The position numbers and the translations under genes were made by a program. This document shows positions 15,570-24,203 of a stretch of 32,855 bases of DNA, piece by piece. Numbering within the stretch: position 1 is the first letter of the stretch; each line of letters begins with the position of its first letter. Origin of the DNA: Bacteroidales bacterium (GTDB lineage: Bacteria > Bacteroidota > Bacteroidia > Bacteroidales > UBA12170). Where the stretch lies: NCBI GenBank assembly GCA_029938465.1, contig JAOZUW010000013.1, positions 2,633 to 35,487 on the forward strand, read 5' to 3'. The notes below the pieces were generated by a model. It saw only the letters and a list, made by a program, of their open reading frames with translations, was not told the DNA's origin and made no database searches.

Positions 15570-16838
15570 TTATATCAACAACATCCCCTCTCCTCTAAAC
15601 CAAACACCAATAATACTCATCACCATATACGAAACAAATATCATAGTAGTTATGGCCATTATTATTTCGAATTTATCAGCTGACATTGTTTTCCACAGGG
15701 TAAAAACAAATATAGCTGTGGGTATCATATACAATAATAGAGGAATAAGACCGGTACTAATAAACAATAACATGTCCAATTCATTCAATTGTAGTCCATA
15801 TTCTAATAAAATAATCATTAGTATTGTTAGAACTACAGAAAACACTATTGACCAAAGAATAATTCTCTTTCCCTTTGGTGAGTAAAACCAAACACCTACC
15901 TTTTCTTTTTCAATACTCCGCTTAGGAATTGCATAGAAGAACAAACCTAGGGATAAAGGAATAATAAAAGTGGCAATTATTGGATGTAAATTGATTAATA
16001 GCTCCTGAATTCCCATAAAATACCAAGGTGCTTTGCTTGGATTTGGGCTTATCATTGGGTTGGCCTTTTCTAATAAAGGCGCATCAAAAAACATAGAAAA
16101 AAGTAAAAGAGACGCAATTAATGCTAATCCTACAAAGATTTCTTTTGAAATAAGTTCAGGATTTACATTTACCATATTTTGTTTATCGCTATTAGCAACT
16201 GTTATCCCTTTAGCTTTACGAATTAACCAAAAATGCAGTACCACAAATACCATAAACATAAGAGGCAAAAAAGCCGTATGGAAATTATAAAAATTCAACA
16301 ACGTATTGGAATTAACCATTTCGCCACCCCGTATGATGTTTGCTATATCTTCTCCTATAAATGGAAAATACTCCAAAATATTTGTCATAATAGTTACAGC
16401 CCAGTATGACAATTGATCCCAAGGTAATAGATAACCCGTAAAATTGAAAGCCAAAACAATCATAAAAAGGACTAAGCCATAATACCAATTCTTTTTTCGT
16501 TCATAATAAATCGAAGTGGAATAAAAAACCCGCAGCAAATGCAAAAACGCTGTAATTACCATCAACATAGCACTCCAATGATGCATATTTCTTAAAAGCA
16601 CGCCAAAGAGACTGTTATACTGTAAAGCCAAGATAGAATCATAGGCATCGACAGGTGTAGGCACATAGCTAAAACGCAATAGTAACCCAGTGATAGCCAA
16701 TATGATAAAAAGCAGTGTATTTATACCACCCAGACCAAAAGTTCGTGTATAGTTTAAGGCTTGCTCATTTACCTTTTTTGGGTGCAAATGCAACAGAAAA
16801 CTTGTAAAAACGGAATTTTTAATATTATTATTAGCCAC
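15570..16838 (-). CDS. Cytochrome b (fused cytochrome b6/subunit IV type) of a Rieske/cytochrome b complex
   Basis: This 422-residue integral membrane protein holds the two b hemes of a quinol-oxidising complex. The heme ligands are in helix B (HHWSAMLMVITAFLHLLR, His spacing x13) and helix D (FHTAFLPLMFMVFVVLHFWL, spacing x14); the x14 spacing in helix D is the b6 pattern. GYLLPWDQLSYWAVTI between them is the typical Qo-side stretch. The subunit IV part follows in the same chain with NPSKAPWYFMGIQELL, where APWY replaces the PEWY of bc1 and b6f enzymes. It is the first gene of the operon, with a TATCTTTG promoter box about 16 bp before the start. Rieske and the octaheme cytochrome lie downstream beyond the inserted GxxExxY cassette. 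The quinol is probably menaquinol, judging from the phylum only. Confidence 0.93.
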   Translation of the reverse strand: MANNNIKNSVFTSFLLHLHPKKVNEQALNYTRTFGLGGINTLLFIILAITGLLLRFSYVPTPVDAYDSILALQYNSLFGVLLRNMHHWSAMLMVITAFLHLLRVFYSTSIYYERKKNWYYGLVLFMIVLAFNFTGYLLPWDQLSYWAVTIMTNILEYFPFIGEDIANIIRGGEMVNSNTLLNFYNFHTAFLPLMFMVFVVLHFWLIRKAKGITVANSDKQNMVNVNPELISKEIFVGLALIASLLLFSMFFDAPLLEKANPMISPNPSKAPWYFMGIQELLINLHPIIATFIIPLSLGLFFYAIPKRSIEKEKVGVWFYSPKGKRIILWSIVFSVVLTILMIILLEYGLQLNELDMLLFISTGLIPLLLYMIPTAIFVFTLWKTMSADKFEIIMAITTMIFVSYMVMSIIGVWFRGEGMLLI

Positions 16839-16854
16839 TTTTATTATTATTGAC

Positions 16855-16862
16855 CAAAGATA
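16855..16862 (-). promoter_or_regulatory. Candidate promoter (-7 box TATCTTTG) for the cytochrome b operon
   Basis: Exact TAnnTTTG match on the minus strand. A TTG lies 21 bp upstream, near the -33 position of Bacteroidota promoters. The expected start of transcription is about 10 bases before the cytochrome b ATG at 16838. Confidence 0.5.
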
Positions 16863-16938
16863 GAATTAATTACCTAATTTAATCAATAAACCAATACTTA
16901 AAGCACTTTAAAGAGGAGAAATATGGGCAGTTAATAAA

Positions 16939-17469
16939 CTAAAAAGCCCAGCCCACACTAAAACCTAAGTAAGGTGTTATATCATAGTTTTCATAAAGCG
17001 GAACACCTGAAACACGGAAAAGCGGATTTGCATAAACTCTTAAAACTAACTGCTGTTTTACATGCTTTCGGAAACCTATAATTGGAGCTATTTGATAGGA
17101 ATAGAGCTTTTCTTGTTCAGCAGTTGCTGAACTGGTACCAGCCCAATACACTCCTCCAATCCCCAATTCAAAGAAACTACTCTTTTTACCATAATTAATT
17201 GTCAATTGGTGTGGAATACTCAATCCGCCAGAAAAAGGAACTGATCCAATTCCCACTGATGCATTTAGGAAATAATTAGATTTTATGAGTAATACACGAC
17301 CATAATTAATGGAGATACCTAATCCCATACCTGCAACTGTAAATTCTACATTATTCTTCTCAATGGGAAGAACTTGTTTTTTATTATTGTTTTCTTGTGC
17401 TAATAACGAAAAGGAAACAAGTAGCAATACTAATACTATAAAACTCTGATATTTCTTAATATTCTTCAT
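16939..17469 (-). CDS. Predicted outer-membrane beta-barrel-like protein, function unknown
   Basis: This 176-residue protein starts with a Sec signal peptide (hydrophobic residues 9-24, probable cleavage after LLAQ). The mature part is rich in alternating hydrophobic strands with Gly and aromatic residues (GMGLGISINYGR, SVGIGSVPFSGGL, FFELGIGGVYW, APIIGFRKH) and ends in GFSVGWAF, an aromatic C-terminus typical of outer-membrane barrels. It would make about eight strands. I do not recognise a named family. It stands alone, with 100 bp to the cytochrome b gene and about 190 bp to the divergent TerB-like gene. The leader contains a small hairpin at 17495-17512 (CAACTTT...AAAGTTG) of unknown role. 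Confidence 0.65.
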   Translation of the reverse strand: MKNIKKYQSFIVLVLLLVSFSLLAQENNNKKQVLPIEKNNVEFTVAGMGLGISINYGRVLLIKSNYFLNASVGIGSVPFSGGLSIPHQLTINYGKKSSFFELGIGGVYWAGTSSATAEQEKLYSYQIAPIIGFRKHVKQQLVLRVYANPLFRVSGVPLYENYDITPYLGFSVGWAF

Positions 17470-17661
17470 AACTCTCTTTTTTTTTACAAGACCTCAACTT
17501 TTTATAAAGTTGCCTGAATATTTGTAAACTTTTATTTCAAAGATTGAAATAATTAAGCTTACAATTAATTATTATCTTAGCCACCTCAAATGATAGAATA
17601 TAATTTGAAAGATCTGTTAAAATCTCTTTCATTTAACTAGTAATAAATAAAAAAATAAGAT

Positions 17662-17997
17662 ATGGAGTTTACACTACTTGAAAAACAAGCAATAACTAAA
17701 ATAATTCTTGACCTTGCAAATGTTGACGGAGAGGTTTCTGATGAAGAAGTGCATTATATAGAGGTTTTAAAAAAGCATTTAAACACCTCTTGGGAAGAAA
17801 TGATTAAAGGCACCAAACTTAACTATACTAAAAGCATAACAGTTATTCAAGATATGGATAATATAAAGAAAAATGCATTTGCTTTAATGATGAGTGAGAT
17901 GATTGCGGCAGATGGTATTCGAGATCAGAAAGAAATGAAAATCTTTTTATCTGTTATTAAGGAAGCTGGTATTCAGCTCCCTGATTTTAACAACTAA
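17662..17997 (+). CDS. TerB-family (tellurite-resistance-like) helical protein
   Basis: This 111-residue, all-helical protein matches the TerB/DjlA fold: two similar halves, each with an acidic helix-start motif, NVDGEVSDEEV near residues 19-29 and AADGIRDQKEMK near 81-92. In TerB proteins these acidic loops bind metal, and family members are linked to membrane or stress functions; a role in tellurite resistance should not be assumed. The gene is monocistronic between divergent and co-directional neighbours. A run of A/T with weak dyad symmetry follows at 17998-18020. Confidence 0.7.
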   Translation: MEFTLLEKQAITKIILDLANVDGEVSDEEVHYIEVLKKHLNTSWEEMIKGTKLNYTKSITVIQDMDNIKKNAFALMMSEMIAADGIRDQKEMKIFLSVIKEAGIQLPDFNN

Positions 17998-18113
17998 AAA
18001 AAATAAATATATTTTTTTATTTCAACTCGTCACTAATCCTTTAACATCCAAGAAAGGTATTTTTTACATCATACCGAAACAATAAGCTTTGAGTCGTATT
18101 AAACTTTGTATTT

Positions 18114-18962
18114 ATGGATAAAGACACAATAAAAATTCAAGTATTAAAAAACTCAGGAGAGCTCGTTGAGTTTGATTTAACAAAACTAAAAAGTGCATTA
18201 ATACGTTCCGGTGCAAAGCAATATGAAATAGATGGTATCGTAAAAGAAATATCAAACAAATTATACGATGGTATCACAACCCGCAAGATCTACCAAATCG
18301 CCTATGCCGTTTTACGGAAAAAATCTCATAATGTAGCAGGTCGATACCGCTTAAAGAAAGCAGTTTTAGACTTGGGACCATCCGGCTATCCTTTTGAAAA
18401 ATTTGTAGGTAGATTATTAGCATACAAAGGTTATCAGGTTGATGTGGGTCAAATAATTCAAGGAAAGTGTGTGACACATGAAGTGGATGTGATTGCTAAG
18501 AGTGATCATATTCATATTTATATTGAATGCAAATTTCATAAAGACAGTAAAAAAAATGATGTGAAAATCCCTATGTATATTAAATCAAGGTTTGATGACG
18601 TAAGAGATCAGTTAAAAACAAAACCAGAGAACAGAACTCTTGAAGTAAAAGGAATGTTGGTTACCAATACAAGATTCTCAAAAGATGCTGAGAATTTCGG
18701 CAGGTGTGCCGGATTAACACTAATTGGTTGGGATTATCCTCAAAAAGGTAATTTACGCGATTGGATCGATCAAGCGGGATATCACCCCATTACCAGCTTA
18801 TCTTCTTTGAAAAAAAGACATAAAGAAAAGCTTCTTGAAAAAGATGTAATATTATGTCGAGAAATAGATGCCAATAAAGAACTTTTAGCTGATTTGGGGC
18901 TTAGGGAAATTGAAATAATTAAGATTCTTAAAGAAGCTAAAGAAATCATGAAGTATAATTAA
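18114..18962 (+). CDS. ATP-cone domain fused to an Mrr-like PD-(D/E)XK endonuclease domain
   Basis: This 282-residue protein has an N-terminal ATP-cone (about 5-95), the small nucleotide-binding module best known as the allosteric domain of ribonucleotide reductase and NrdR (VLKNSGELVEFDLTKL, ITTRKIYQIAYAVL). A restriction-endonuclease domain of Mrr type follows at about 92-210: FEKFVGRLL with E95, EVDVIA with D125, and IECK with E138 and K140, giving the D...ExK catalytic set. GWDYP near 205 is also usual for Mrr-like folds. The last 70 residues are helical and charged. No methyltransferase or other restriction partner is adjacent, so this is not a classical restriction-modification system. 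Inference: nuclease activity may be gated by ATP or dATP levels. The substrate is unknown. Confidence 0.82.
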   Translation: MDKDTIKIQVLKNSGELVEFDLTKLKSALIRSGAKQYEIDGIVKEISNKLYDGITTRKIYQIAYAVLRKKSHNVAGRYRLKKAVLDLGPSGYPFEKFVGRLLAYKGYQVDVGQIIQGKCVTHEVDVIAKSDHIHIYIECKFHKDSKKNDVKIPMYIKSRFDDVRDQLKTKPENRTLEVKGMLVTNTRFSKDAENFGRCAGLTLIGWDYPQKGNLRDWIDQAGYHPITSLSSLKKRHKEKLLEKDVILCREIDANKELLADLGLREIEIIKILKEAKEIMKYN

Positions 18963-19017
18963 AGTTCAGTTTCTTTTCATCTTCTTTTTTAATTCTAAAT
19001 AGGTATATGAAATTTTA

Positions 19018-19025
19018 TAAATTTG
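19018..19025 (+). promoter_or_regulatory. Candidate -7 promoter box (TAAATTTG) for smpB
   Basis: Exact TAnnTTTG match, 21 bp before the smpB start codon. No convincing -33 element. The implied leader is about 15 bases. Confidence 0.4.
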
Positions 19026-19046
19026 CAGACAATTTAATATACAATA

Positions 19047-19493
19047 ATGGCCTTACCAAGAGTATTTATAAAAAACAAAAGAGCATCTTACGAGTATTTC
19101 CTTGAAGATAAATATGTAGCCGGAATCCAATTGCAGGGTACTGAGATCAAATCTATTCGCTATGGCAAAGCAAACCTAACCGATTCGTATTGTGCTTTTT
19201 CAAAAGAGGAGTTGTATGTTAGAAATTTGCATATCAGCGAATACAAATTAGGCACACATTATAACCACGAAGCTAAACGAGAAAGAAAACTACTACTGAA
19301 TAAACGCGAACTTCGTAAAATTAAAATAAAAATTAACGAAAGAGGATATACACTTATTCCTACCGCATTGTTTATCAATGAAAAAGGACTAGCCAAACTT
19401 GAAATAGCTTTAGCCAAAGGAAAGCATACCTATGACAAAAGAGCCAGTATAAAAGAAAAAGATATTAAAAGAGATATAGATCGGCGACAATAA
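19047..19493 (+). CDS. smpB: SsrA-binding protein SmpB
   Basis: This 148-residue protein binds tmRNA and brings it to stalled ribosomes in trans-translation. The family features are in order: KNKRASYEYF near the N-terminus, YVAGIQLQGTEIKSIR (about 23-38), the NLTDSYC segment, NHEAKRERKLLLNKREL (about 74-90), and IPTALFINEKGLAKLEIALAKGKHTYDKR (about 102-131). The C-terminal tail, rich in Lys, Arg and Asp (KEKDIKRDIDRRQ), is the part that enters the mRNA channel. Length is typical (about 150). It is a stand-alone gene, convergent with the PLP-enzyme pair, whose stop codon is 16 bp away. No ssrA gene was recognised in the window. Confidence 0.97.
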   Translation: MALPRVFIKNKRASYEYFLEDKYVAGIQLQGTEIKSIRYGKANLTDSYCAFSKEELYVRNLHISEYKLGTHYNHEAKRERKLLLNKRELRKIKIKINERGYTLIPTALFINEKGLAKLEIALAKGKHTYDKRASIKEKDIKRDIDRRQ

Positions 19494-19509
19494 AGCTTAA
19501 ATAGTATTT

Positions 19510-20685
19510 TTATTGCAAAACGTTTTTTATCTGGCCAATAGCCTCTACATCTTTCAAACCCGAGCCAGTATGCAAAATCAAAACTTTAATATCCTTTGGA
19601 ATTCCATTTTCTTTACTCCAATGAATAAAACCAGCAAATGCAGCAGCCGAAGCCGGCTCAGCAAATAACCCGAAAGCAGTGGACATATTAAAAGCTGCCT
19701 CCATAATCTGTTTATCAGTAACTGCTATTGATTTACCATTGTATTTTTTTAGATAATGAACTACCATATAAAAGTTTCTAGGCACATCAACAGCAATGCT
19801 ATCAGCTATAGTGCTTGCCTTTGGAAATTCTAAAATACTATTCTTTATATTCCGAATAATATTGGCACTACCCTGTGCTTGCACTGCTACAATAGTAGGC
19901 ATTTCCTTAATCAAACCCATTTGTAATAAATCTTCAAAACCTTTATAAACACCAGATATTATTACTCCATCGCCAACCGGGACAAAAATCATTTGCGGAC
20001 ATTCTCCTTTCAGCTGATCATATACTTCGTAACTCACTGATTTTTTACCTTCAATAGTAAGTGGATTATATGCTGTGTTCCGATTAAACCAATTGTTTTT
20101 TTTACTTAAACTAAGGCTTTCTTCATAAGCATCATCATAGTTCCCTTTAATTTTTATCAGCTCAGCTCCATACATTTGAACTTGTATAAGTTTAGCTTTT
20201 GGTGATGTATGCGGTAATAAGATAACCGCTTTTTGGTGATTTGCAGCACACATAGCAGCTAAAGAAGAGCCTGCATTACCTGTACTAGCAGCTACAATAG
20301 TATTCCAATTGTTTTCTTTAGCAAAAGCTGAAACCAAATAAGAAGCTCTATCTTTAAAAGAATAAGAGGGATTTTGAGAATCATCTTTTATTAGTAATTG
20401 GAAATCGAGTTTTTCATTTTCAAAATAAGAAAAAGAGTATAAAGGTGTATTTCCTACTCTTAATATTGGAAAAGAATCCTGTGACTTAATGGGCCATAAA
20501 TGAAATAATAATTCATCAACATCTAGTTGTGATGGATTTTCAGGAAAGATATATCGTATCCATAAAACACCTTTAGGAGGCTTATCCGGACTATTGTCTT
20601 TAGAACAATTTGGACATAAATACCTCCACTCACTGGAGTCCCAGGTTTTTCCACAATTCACACATTCAAACCAATAATTACTCAT
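19510..20685 (-). CDS. Threonine synthase-like PLP enzyme with N-terminal zinc ribbon
   Basis: This 391-residue fold-type II PLP enzyme begins with a zinc-ribbon (C8, C11, C24, C27). The cofactor Lys is K111 in NPSYSFKDR, as in threonine synthase. AASTGNAGSSLAAM is the substrate-binding loop, and PVGDGV and HTGSGLKD are later cofactor contacts. It overlaps functionally with its upstream neighbour: their stop and start codons are contiguous (TAAATG), so the two PLP enzymes are translationally coupled. A dedicated threonine synthase would normally sit with homoserine dehydrogenase or kinase, which are absent here. It may instead be a paralogue acting on another hydroxy- or amino-substituted amino acid together with the 492-residue partner. 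I cannot assign the substrate. Confidence 0.82.
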   Translation of the reverse strand: MSNYWFECVNCGKTWDSSEWRYLCPNCSKDNSPDKPPKGVLWIRYIFPENPSQLDVDELLFHLWPIKSQDSFPILRVGNTPLYSFSYFENEKLDFQLLIKDDSQNPSYSFKDRASYLVSAFAKENNWNTIVAASTGNAGSSLAAMCAANHQKAVILLPHTSPKAKLIQVQMYGAELIKIKGNYDDAYEESLSLSKKNNWFNRNTAYNPLTIEGKKSVSYEVYDQLKGECPQMIFVPVGDGVIISGVYKGFEDLLQMGLIKEMPTIVAVQAQGSANIIRNIKNSILEFPKASTIADSIAVDVPRNFYMVVHYLKKYNGKSIAVTDKQIMEAAFNMSTAFGLFAEPASAAAFAGFIHWSKENGIPKDIKVLILHTGSGLKDVEAIGQIKNVLQ

Positions 20686-22164
20686 TTATAGATTCTTTAA
20701 TAGCCCTGTTCTATCGTTAAACTCGTCAATTAATTCATCCCATCTTTCAGTTTGATTAAAAACTTTAGGCCATATCTCTTTATCATACCAAAGGCTGTTT
20801 AAATCTTCCAATTCCTTTCCTTGTTGTTCAATCCAGGTAAAATATTTCAGATTGTGTATGTTTTTTTGATCCTGATAGGTCAACTCCTTCATATGATCTG
20901 TAGATTGATGCTCTATAACTGCAGCAAAATCCATAGCAGCCTGCAAACTACGATATTCACCTTTGGCTGTTTTCAACTCTTCTAACCTACTTTGATATAA
21001 ATCTGCTGCATCAGTAGCAATAGTAATAACCACATCATTATCATCCATTTCATAATATTTTGCAGTTTTAATAGCAGATAAGAGATTCGCCAAACCCGAG
21101 ATTCCGATCAAATGCAGTTGGGAGATAATTTCCTCACTTACACCCAGAGATTTTAAATATTCAAGACCTTCCTTCTCATTAAATAAACGCAATAATCGCA
21201 TGGCATCTTCATCGTCAATAGCTACTACCATATTTGTATTGCGCACATTATGAATCCAAGGAACATGTTTATCACCAATGCCTTCTATTCTATGACCACC
21301 AAAACCATTAGATAGCAAAGTTGGACATTGCAGAGCTTCGGAAGCCACGACATGTATATGAGGATATTTAGTACGCAAATAGTCACCAGCTGCAATGGTA
21401 CCTGCAGAACCTGTAGCAGACACATAGGATGTTAATTGCGATTTCTCTGTCTTGATTTCATTATATATTTCTTCGATAGCATGACCTGTTACCCTATAAT
21501 GCCAAGCAGCATTGCCAAACTCATCAAATTGGTTGAAAATTACGGAATCTTTTCTGGTTCGCTTAATCTCCCAACACTTATCATAAATTTCTTTTACATT
21601 TGACTCACAACCAGGAGTAGCAATTACCTCAGCTCCAATGTCTTTCAACCATGCAAAACGCTCTTGGCTCATTTCTTCGGGCAAAATAGCAACTGCTGTA
21701 ACATCCATTAAATAACTATCAAAAGCACCGCCTCTACAGTAGTTTCCAGTACTAGGCCAAACGGCTTTATGATAAGTTGGATCAAAACGCCCTGTTGTTA
21801 TTCGTGGCACCAAACAAGCATAAGCAGCACCCACTTTATGCGAGCCTGTTGGTAAATATTTACCTAACATCAGAACAATGCGTGCCTCTACACCAGTGAT
21901 TTCTTTAGGGATTTCAAGATAGTTAACTTTCCCAAAGCCTCCTCCCCTTTCTACGGCTTCATTTTTCCAATTAATGCGAAATAAATTTTGTGGTTCTAAA
22001 TCCCAAAGACCAATATTTTTAAGTTGATCCTTTATCTTTTCAGGAATTAATGAAGGATTTTCCATCTGCTGGAAAGTGGGTAAAATGATTCCTTTTTCTT
22101 TATAACGATTGACTGCTTTTTGCAAGATCTCTTCATTATAAATTTTATCAATTATTTCTATCAT
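20686..22164 (-). CDS. Fold-type II PLP-dependent enzyme of unassigned substrate
   Basis: This 492-residue protein is related to the cysteine synthase/tryptophan synthase beta superfamily. The internal aldimine Lys is probably K110 in PTGSHKVGAAYA. PSTGNYCRGGAF is the substrate loop, and SATGSAGTIAAGDY binds the PLP phosphate. It is longer than cysteine synthase (about 310) and carries a C-terminal extension of about 100 residues. Annotated relatives are usually named only PLP-dependent enzyme. It forms a coupled pair with the threonine synthase-like gene that follows without a gap, which suggests a shared pathway or a heteromeric complex. A TATCTTAG sequence lies in the short upstream region and could be a weak promoter box. 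Confidence 0.82.
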   Translation of the reverse strand: MIEIIDKIYNEEILQKAVNRYKEKGIILPTFQQMENPSLIPEKIKDQLKNIGLWDLEPQNLFRINWKNEAVERGGGFGKVNYLEIPKEITGVEARIVLMLGKYLPTGSHKVGAAYACLVPRITTGRFDPTYHKAVWPSTGNYCRGGAFDSYLMDVTAVAILPEEMSQERFAWLKDIGAEVIATPGCESNVKEIYDKCWEIKRTRKDSVIFNQFDEFGNAAWHYRVTGHAIEEIYNEIKTEKSQLTSYVSATGSAGTIAAGDYLRTKYPHIHVVASEALQCPTLLSNGFGGHRIEGIGDKHVPWIHNVRNTNMVVAIDDEDAMRLLRLFNEKEGLEYLKSLGVSEEIISQLHLIGISGLANLLSAIKTAKYYEMDDNDVVITIATDAADLYQSRLEELKTAKGEYRSLQAAMDFAAVIEHQSTDHMKELTYQDQKNIHNLKYFTWIEQQGKELEDLNSLWYDKEIWPKVFNQTERWDELIDEFNDRTGLLKNL

Positions 22165-22228
22165 AGCCTTGAAGTTGACCTGCTAAGATATGAAAATTAA
22201 CGGAATAATGAATTGGCCTACAAACAAA

Positions 22229-22256
22229 AAAAGTCATTACTACTGCAATGACTTTT
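22229..22256 (-). terminator. Rho-independent terminator of the DbpA/CsdA-type helicase gene
   Basis: A perfect 10-bp stem (AAAAGTCATT / AATGACTTTT) with an 8-base loop, followed on the minus strand by a run of T. It lies 22 bp after the helicase stop codon and separates that gene from the PLP enzyme pair. Confidence 0.8.
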
Positions 22257-22277
22257 CTTTATATGATTCTCCAATAC

Positions 22278-24065
22278 TTAGTATTTCTTACGTCGGCTAC
22301 CTCCGCCTTTATTGTAGGAAGAATTACCTCCGGAAGATTTTCTATGACCACCGTAGGATTTTCCACCTCCATATGAGGAGCGACTAGATTTGGTATTGGT
22401 TGGTTTTGAAGCTTTTGATTTAGATAATTCAATGGAAACTTTAATGCCATTATAATCCATGTTTTCAAAGTGTTTCATCACTTCTTTTTCGTATTTCTTA
22501 TCTATTTCGAAAAAGCTAAACTTTTTAAACAATTCTATGCTACCAATTTCAAGACTTTTAAAAGAAGGCTCATCAGTAATAAGTCGAATTATTTTACCTG
22601 GATTAATGCCATTTTTTGTCCCTAAATTCACATAAAAGCGACTATAATCCATATTTTTTCGATGTCGTTTTCCTCCCTCTTGCTGCTCATCATCATTATC
22701 CCTTTCTCTTTTTACTGAGACATTTAAATCTCGAGCATCACTATAATATTCTAAAAAACGACTAAATTCAACCGATACAAATCTTTTTATCAAATCTTCG
22801 CGACTCAGCCAATCTAGTTTTTTATAAACAGTTTCTAAATAGGGTTCAATCTGTTTTTCATCAACACTAATATGCTCCATTTTATCTACTAAGTGAAACA
22901 ATTGTGTTTCACAAACCTGAGCTCCTGTTGGTATCATTTCTTGATCGAACTTTTTACCTACCATTTTTTGGAGTAGTCTTACTTTATGTTGCTCACGACC
23001 ATGAATAATAGACACACATATTCCGCTTTTACCGGCTCTTCCAGTTCTTCCAGAACGATGTACATAAATCTCAGAATCATCAGGTAAATTATAATTAATC
23101 ACATGGGTCAGGTCATCTACATCTAAACCTCTGGCTGCCACATCCGTAGCAACTAATATTTGAAGATGACGGCTATGAAAACGAGCCATTACATATTCTC
23201 GTTGCGGTTGTGATAAATCACCATGAAGTGCGTCAGCATTATATCCATCTTTCATCAAGTTTTCGGCTACTTCTTTGGTTTCTCTTCTGGTTCTACAAAA
23301 AACTATTCCATATATACCCGGAGTCATATCCACAATACGCTTTAATACTAAATATCGATCACGTGCTTGTACTTTATAATAGAAATGACGAACGTTATCG
23401 GCACCTGCATTTTTCTTTCCGACACTTATCTTTTCAGGGTTCGACATATATTTCTTAGCAATGTTTTCAATACCCTTTGGAATAGTAGCAGAAAACAACA
23501 AAGTTTGTTTTTCTTGAGGAGTATTGGCTAAAATAGCGTCTAATTCATCCTTAAAACCCATACTGAGCATCTCATCCGCTTCATCTAATACAGACCATCT
23601 GATATGATCTACCTTAAGTTTCTTTCTACGAATCATATCGGCTACTCTTCCTGGAGTTCCCACTACTATTTGCCCGCCTCTTTTCAGTTCTTTAATTTGA
23701 ACATCCATACTGGCACCACCATAAATCGCCACAATATTTATATCTGGCGAATATTTGGTATAAGCTTTTAAATCTTTTGCAATCTGCATACCCAATTCGC
23801 GGGTAGGAGAAAGAATCAATGCTTGAACATTTTTATCTTTGGGATCAAGCAACCCAACTATTGGCAATCCAAAAGCAGCAGTTTTCCCCGTACCCGTTTG
23901 TGCATTAGCAATTAAATCATCACTATTTTGGTAAATAAACGGAATACATTTTTCTTGTATTGGGGTAGGCGTTTCAAATCCAAGCTCACCTATAGCTTTA
24001 ACAACTTCTGGGGCCAAGCCCATTTCATCAAATTTTATCAAATCTTTTTCTTTTTTGTGGTTCAT
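22278..24065 (-). CDS. DEAD-box RNA helicase of the CsdA/DbpA type with C-terminal RNA-binding domain
   Basis: With the start at the ATG at 24065 this is a 595-residue helicase. Motifs: PTPIQ (33-37 region), AQTGTGKT (55-62), PTREL near 87, DEAD (161-164), SAT, and HRSGRTGRAG in the second RecA domain. About residues 470-550 form a DbpA-type RNA-binding domain (RFYVNLGTKNGINPGKIIRL), and the tail is rich in Gly, Ser, Lys and Arg. This architecture is typical of cold-shock and ribosome-assembly helicases such as CsdA. An upstream in-frame TTG at 24101 would add 12 residues, but it overlaps a TATCTTTG promoter box, so it is not the start. A good terminator follows the gene. It is divergent from the L,D-transpeptidase gene. 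Confidence 0.93.
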   Translation of the reverse strand: MNHKKEKDLIKFDEMGLAPEVVKAIGELGFETPTPIQEKCIPFIYQNSDDLIANAQTGTGKTAAFGLPIVGLLDPKDKNVQALILSPTRELGMQIAKDLKAYTKYSPDINIVAIYGGASMDVQIKELKRGGQIVVGTPGRVADMIRRKKLKVDHIRWSVLDEADEMLSMGFKDELDAILANTPQEKQTLLFSATIPKGIENIAKKYMSNPEKISVGKKNAGADNVRHFYYKVQARDRYLVLKRIVDMTPGIYGIVFCRTRRETKEVAENLMKDGYNADALHGDLSQPQREYVMARFHSRHLQILVATDVAARGLDVDDLTHVINYNLPDDSEIYVHRSGRTGRAGKSGICVSIIHGREQHKVRLLQKMVGKKFDQEMIPTGAQVCETQLFHLVDKMEHISVDEKQIEPYLETVYKKLDWLSREDLIKRFVSVEFSRFLEYYSDARDLNVSVKRERDNDDEQQEGGKRHRKNMDYSRFYVNLGTKNGINPGKIIRLITDEPSFKSLEIGSIELFKKFSFFEIDKKYEKEVMKHFENMDYNGIKVSIELSKSKASKPTNTKSSRSSYGGGKSYGGHRKSSGGNSSYNKGGGSRRKKY

Positions 24066-24098
24066 AACCAAAGGGTTATCTTTCCCACATTTTGGCGG

Positions 24099-24106
24099 CA
24101 AAGATA
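24099..24106 (-). promoter_or_regulatory. Candidate -7 promoter box (TATCTTTG) for the CsdA-type helicase
   Basis: Exact TAnnTTTG match. Predicted transcription start is about 24092, giving a leader of about 27 bases before the ATG at 24065 and ruling out the upstream TTG at 24101. The -33 element is weak. Confidence 0.5.
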
Positions 24107-24175
24107 CACATTATATGAATTACTTCTATTTTTTATTTACAAATCAGCATGTCCATTAAATTGATAAAAAAAACC

Positions 24176-24183
24176 TATATTTG
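24176..24183 (+). promoter_or_regulatory. Candidate -7 promoter box (TATATTTG) for the L,D-transpeptidase
   Basis: Exact TAnnTTTG match, 20 bp before the start codon at 24204. The -33 element is not at consensus spacing. It lies about 70 bp from the divergent helicase promoter. Confidence 0.42.
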
Positions 24184-24203
24184 GAGCTCAAAAAATTAGT
24201 ATT

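Noticed and set aside
17998-18020. Terminator after the TerB-like gene
   Set aside because: The dyad is made only of A and T and would form a very weak stem.
24066-24101. 12-residue extension of the CsdA-type helicase from a TTG codon
   Set aside because: The TTG is part of an exact TATCTTTG promoter box, so it would not be within the transcript.
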